Assembly: GCA_025464025.1 (NCBI GenBank)
Contig: JAODBP010000116.1
Location: 1 to 8,199 of the forward strand
Length of the DNA stretch: 8,199 nt
Direction: 5' to 3'
Source: Actinomycetes bacterium
GTDB lineage: Bacteria > Actinomycetota > Acidimicrobiia > Acidimicrobiales > CADCSY01
The notes under the pieces are model-generated. The model did no database searches. It had not been told where the DNA came from and saw only the letters and a program-made list of their open reading frames with translations. The position numbers were made by a program, and so were the translations under genes. Position 1 is the first letter of the stretch. Each line of letters begins with the position of its first letter. Positions 7,599 through 8,199 of the stretch are shown piece after piece.

Positions 7599-8199
7599 GT
7601 GCCCGATCCCGTGCCGCCCCCTGTCGTGCCGAACTGGCGCGACCGCCTCGATCTCATCGCCGGTGGTGCCGGCCCGTCCCCGGCGTCGCTGGCGCTCGCC
7701 GCCGCCGGCGTGGTGATCGTCGCCGTGCTGGCCTGGTTCCTGCTGCGCCAACCGCCGGGCCCACCGGCCGAGGCGTCGATGGCCCGGGCCGGTGGCGCCG
7801 GCTCGGTCGCCACCACGTCCACCTCGGCGCCGTCGACGGTGCTGGCCCACGCCGCCGGCGCCGTGCGGGCGCCCGGCGTCTACACCTTGCCGGCCGGCGC
7901 CCGCGTGAAGGACCTGCTCGACGCCGCCGGTGGGCCGGCACCCGATGCCGACCTCGACCGCATCAACCTGGCCGCCCCGGTGGCCGACGGCTCCCAGGTG
8001 TACGTGCCCCGGCAGGGGGAGGCGGTGCCCTCAGGGGCGAGCGCCGGTGCCGGAGCCGCCACCCCGGCCGGCCCGCTCGACCTCAACACGGCGACGCTCG
8101 AGCAGCTCGACGCCCTCCCGGGCGTGGGTCCGGCAACGGCCCAGGCCATCCTCGACGAGCGCGACAAGCGGGGCCGGTTCGGGTCGGTCGACGAGCTGC
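7599..8199 (+). CDS. comEA: ComEA-type DNA receptor (SLBB plus helix-hairpin-helix), 3' end beyond the window
   Basis: 200 codons are visible from GTG at 7599 to the window end. The order is a short cytoplasmic N-terminus (PVVPNWRDRLDLIAGG), one membrane helix at about 28-49 (ASLALAAAGVVIVAVLAWFLL), a Pro/Ala/Ser/Thr-rich linker, an SLBB domain at about 81-137 (HAAGAVRAPGVYTLPAGARV at 84-103; DGSQVYVPRQG), a second flexible linker, and a helix-hairpin-helix domain from 160 (LDLNTATLEQLDALPGVGPA, 160-179), cut off at RFGSVDEL. This is the standard ComEA layout: a membrane-anchored protein that binds incoming double-stranded DNA and passes it to the ComEC channel. Only the last part of the HhH domain is missing. 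The gene starts 51 nt after the HExxH gene. In actinobacteria comEA is usually followed by comEC and holA, and leuS is often nearby, as here. Whether this organism is transformable cannot be told from this. Confidence 0.93.
   Translation, partial: MPDPVPPPVVPNWRDRLDLIAGGAGPSPASLALAAAGVVIVAVLAWFLLRQPPGPPAEASMARAGGAGSVATTSTSAPSTVLAHAAGAVRAPGVYTLPAGARVKDLLDAAGGPAPDADLDRINLAAPVADGSQVYVPRQGEAVPSGASAGAGAATPAGPLDLNTATLEQLDALPGVGPATAQAILDERDKRGRFGSVDEL

Noticed and set aside
6555..7850. A 431-codon minus-strand open frame across the Trx-TPR, HExxH and comEA genes
   Set aside because: Three real genes with clear motifs occupy the opposite strand; the translation is Arg/Ser/Pro-rich and domain-free.

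Overview
The window is a very GC-rich piece of bacterial chromosome with nearly every base in use. It reads as Actinomycetota. The evidence is the form of leucyl-tRNA synthetase, in which the second zinc-binding cysteine pair is replaced by a [10 protein letters not shown] stretch; a zinc-ribbon DUF4328 membrane protein; tandem CWB2 wall-binding repeats; a tRNA gene with no encoded CCA; and TAnnnT -10 boxes placed just upstream of start codons, as in leaderless actinobacterial genes. My best guess within the phylum is Acidimicrobiia, but that is inference from overall impression and needs a phylogeny.

Left part, minus strand (read from about 5591 down to 1): an ACAD10/11-type phosphotransferase overlaps a PAC2-family protein by 4 nt (ATGA), and leuS follows 17 nt later, so the three look like one operon. 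Then come a tRNA-Ala(GGC) gene, which appears to have its own promoter overlapping the leuS stop codon, a strong hairpin terminator, and the start of a secreted CWB2-repeat protein that runs off the left edge.

Right part, plus strand (5682 to 8199): a zinc-ribbon plus five-helix DUF4328 protein, a thioredoxin-TPR protein of the YbbN/CnoX type, a small HExxH protein overlapping its 3' end, and the first 200 codons of a ComEA-type DNA receptor that runs off the right edge. A comEC gene would be expected next.

The two blocks diverge from a 90-bp region at 5592-5681. It holds two back-to-back promoter candidates whose -35 boxes both overlap a perfect 7-6-7 palindrome (5611-5630), a plausible operator. 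The phosphotransferase and the thioredoxin-TPR gene both lack a Shine-Dalgarno sequence and look leaderless or nearly so.

The content is mostly ordinary core chromosome: translation (leuS, tRNA-Ala), protein quality control (Trx-TPR, possibly PAC2) and DNA uptake (comEA). I found no CRISPR array, insertion sequence, phage gene or obvious new defence system. The least understood items are the small HExxH protein and the pairing of PAC2 with the phosphotransferase. No stretch over 300 bases lacks a gene; the longest non-coding stretches are 885-922, 696-811 and 5592-5681.
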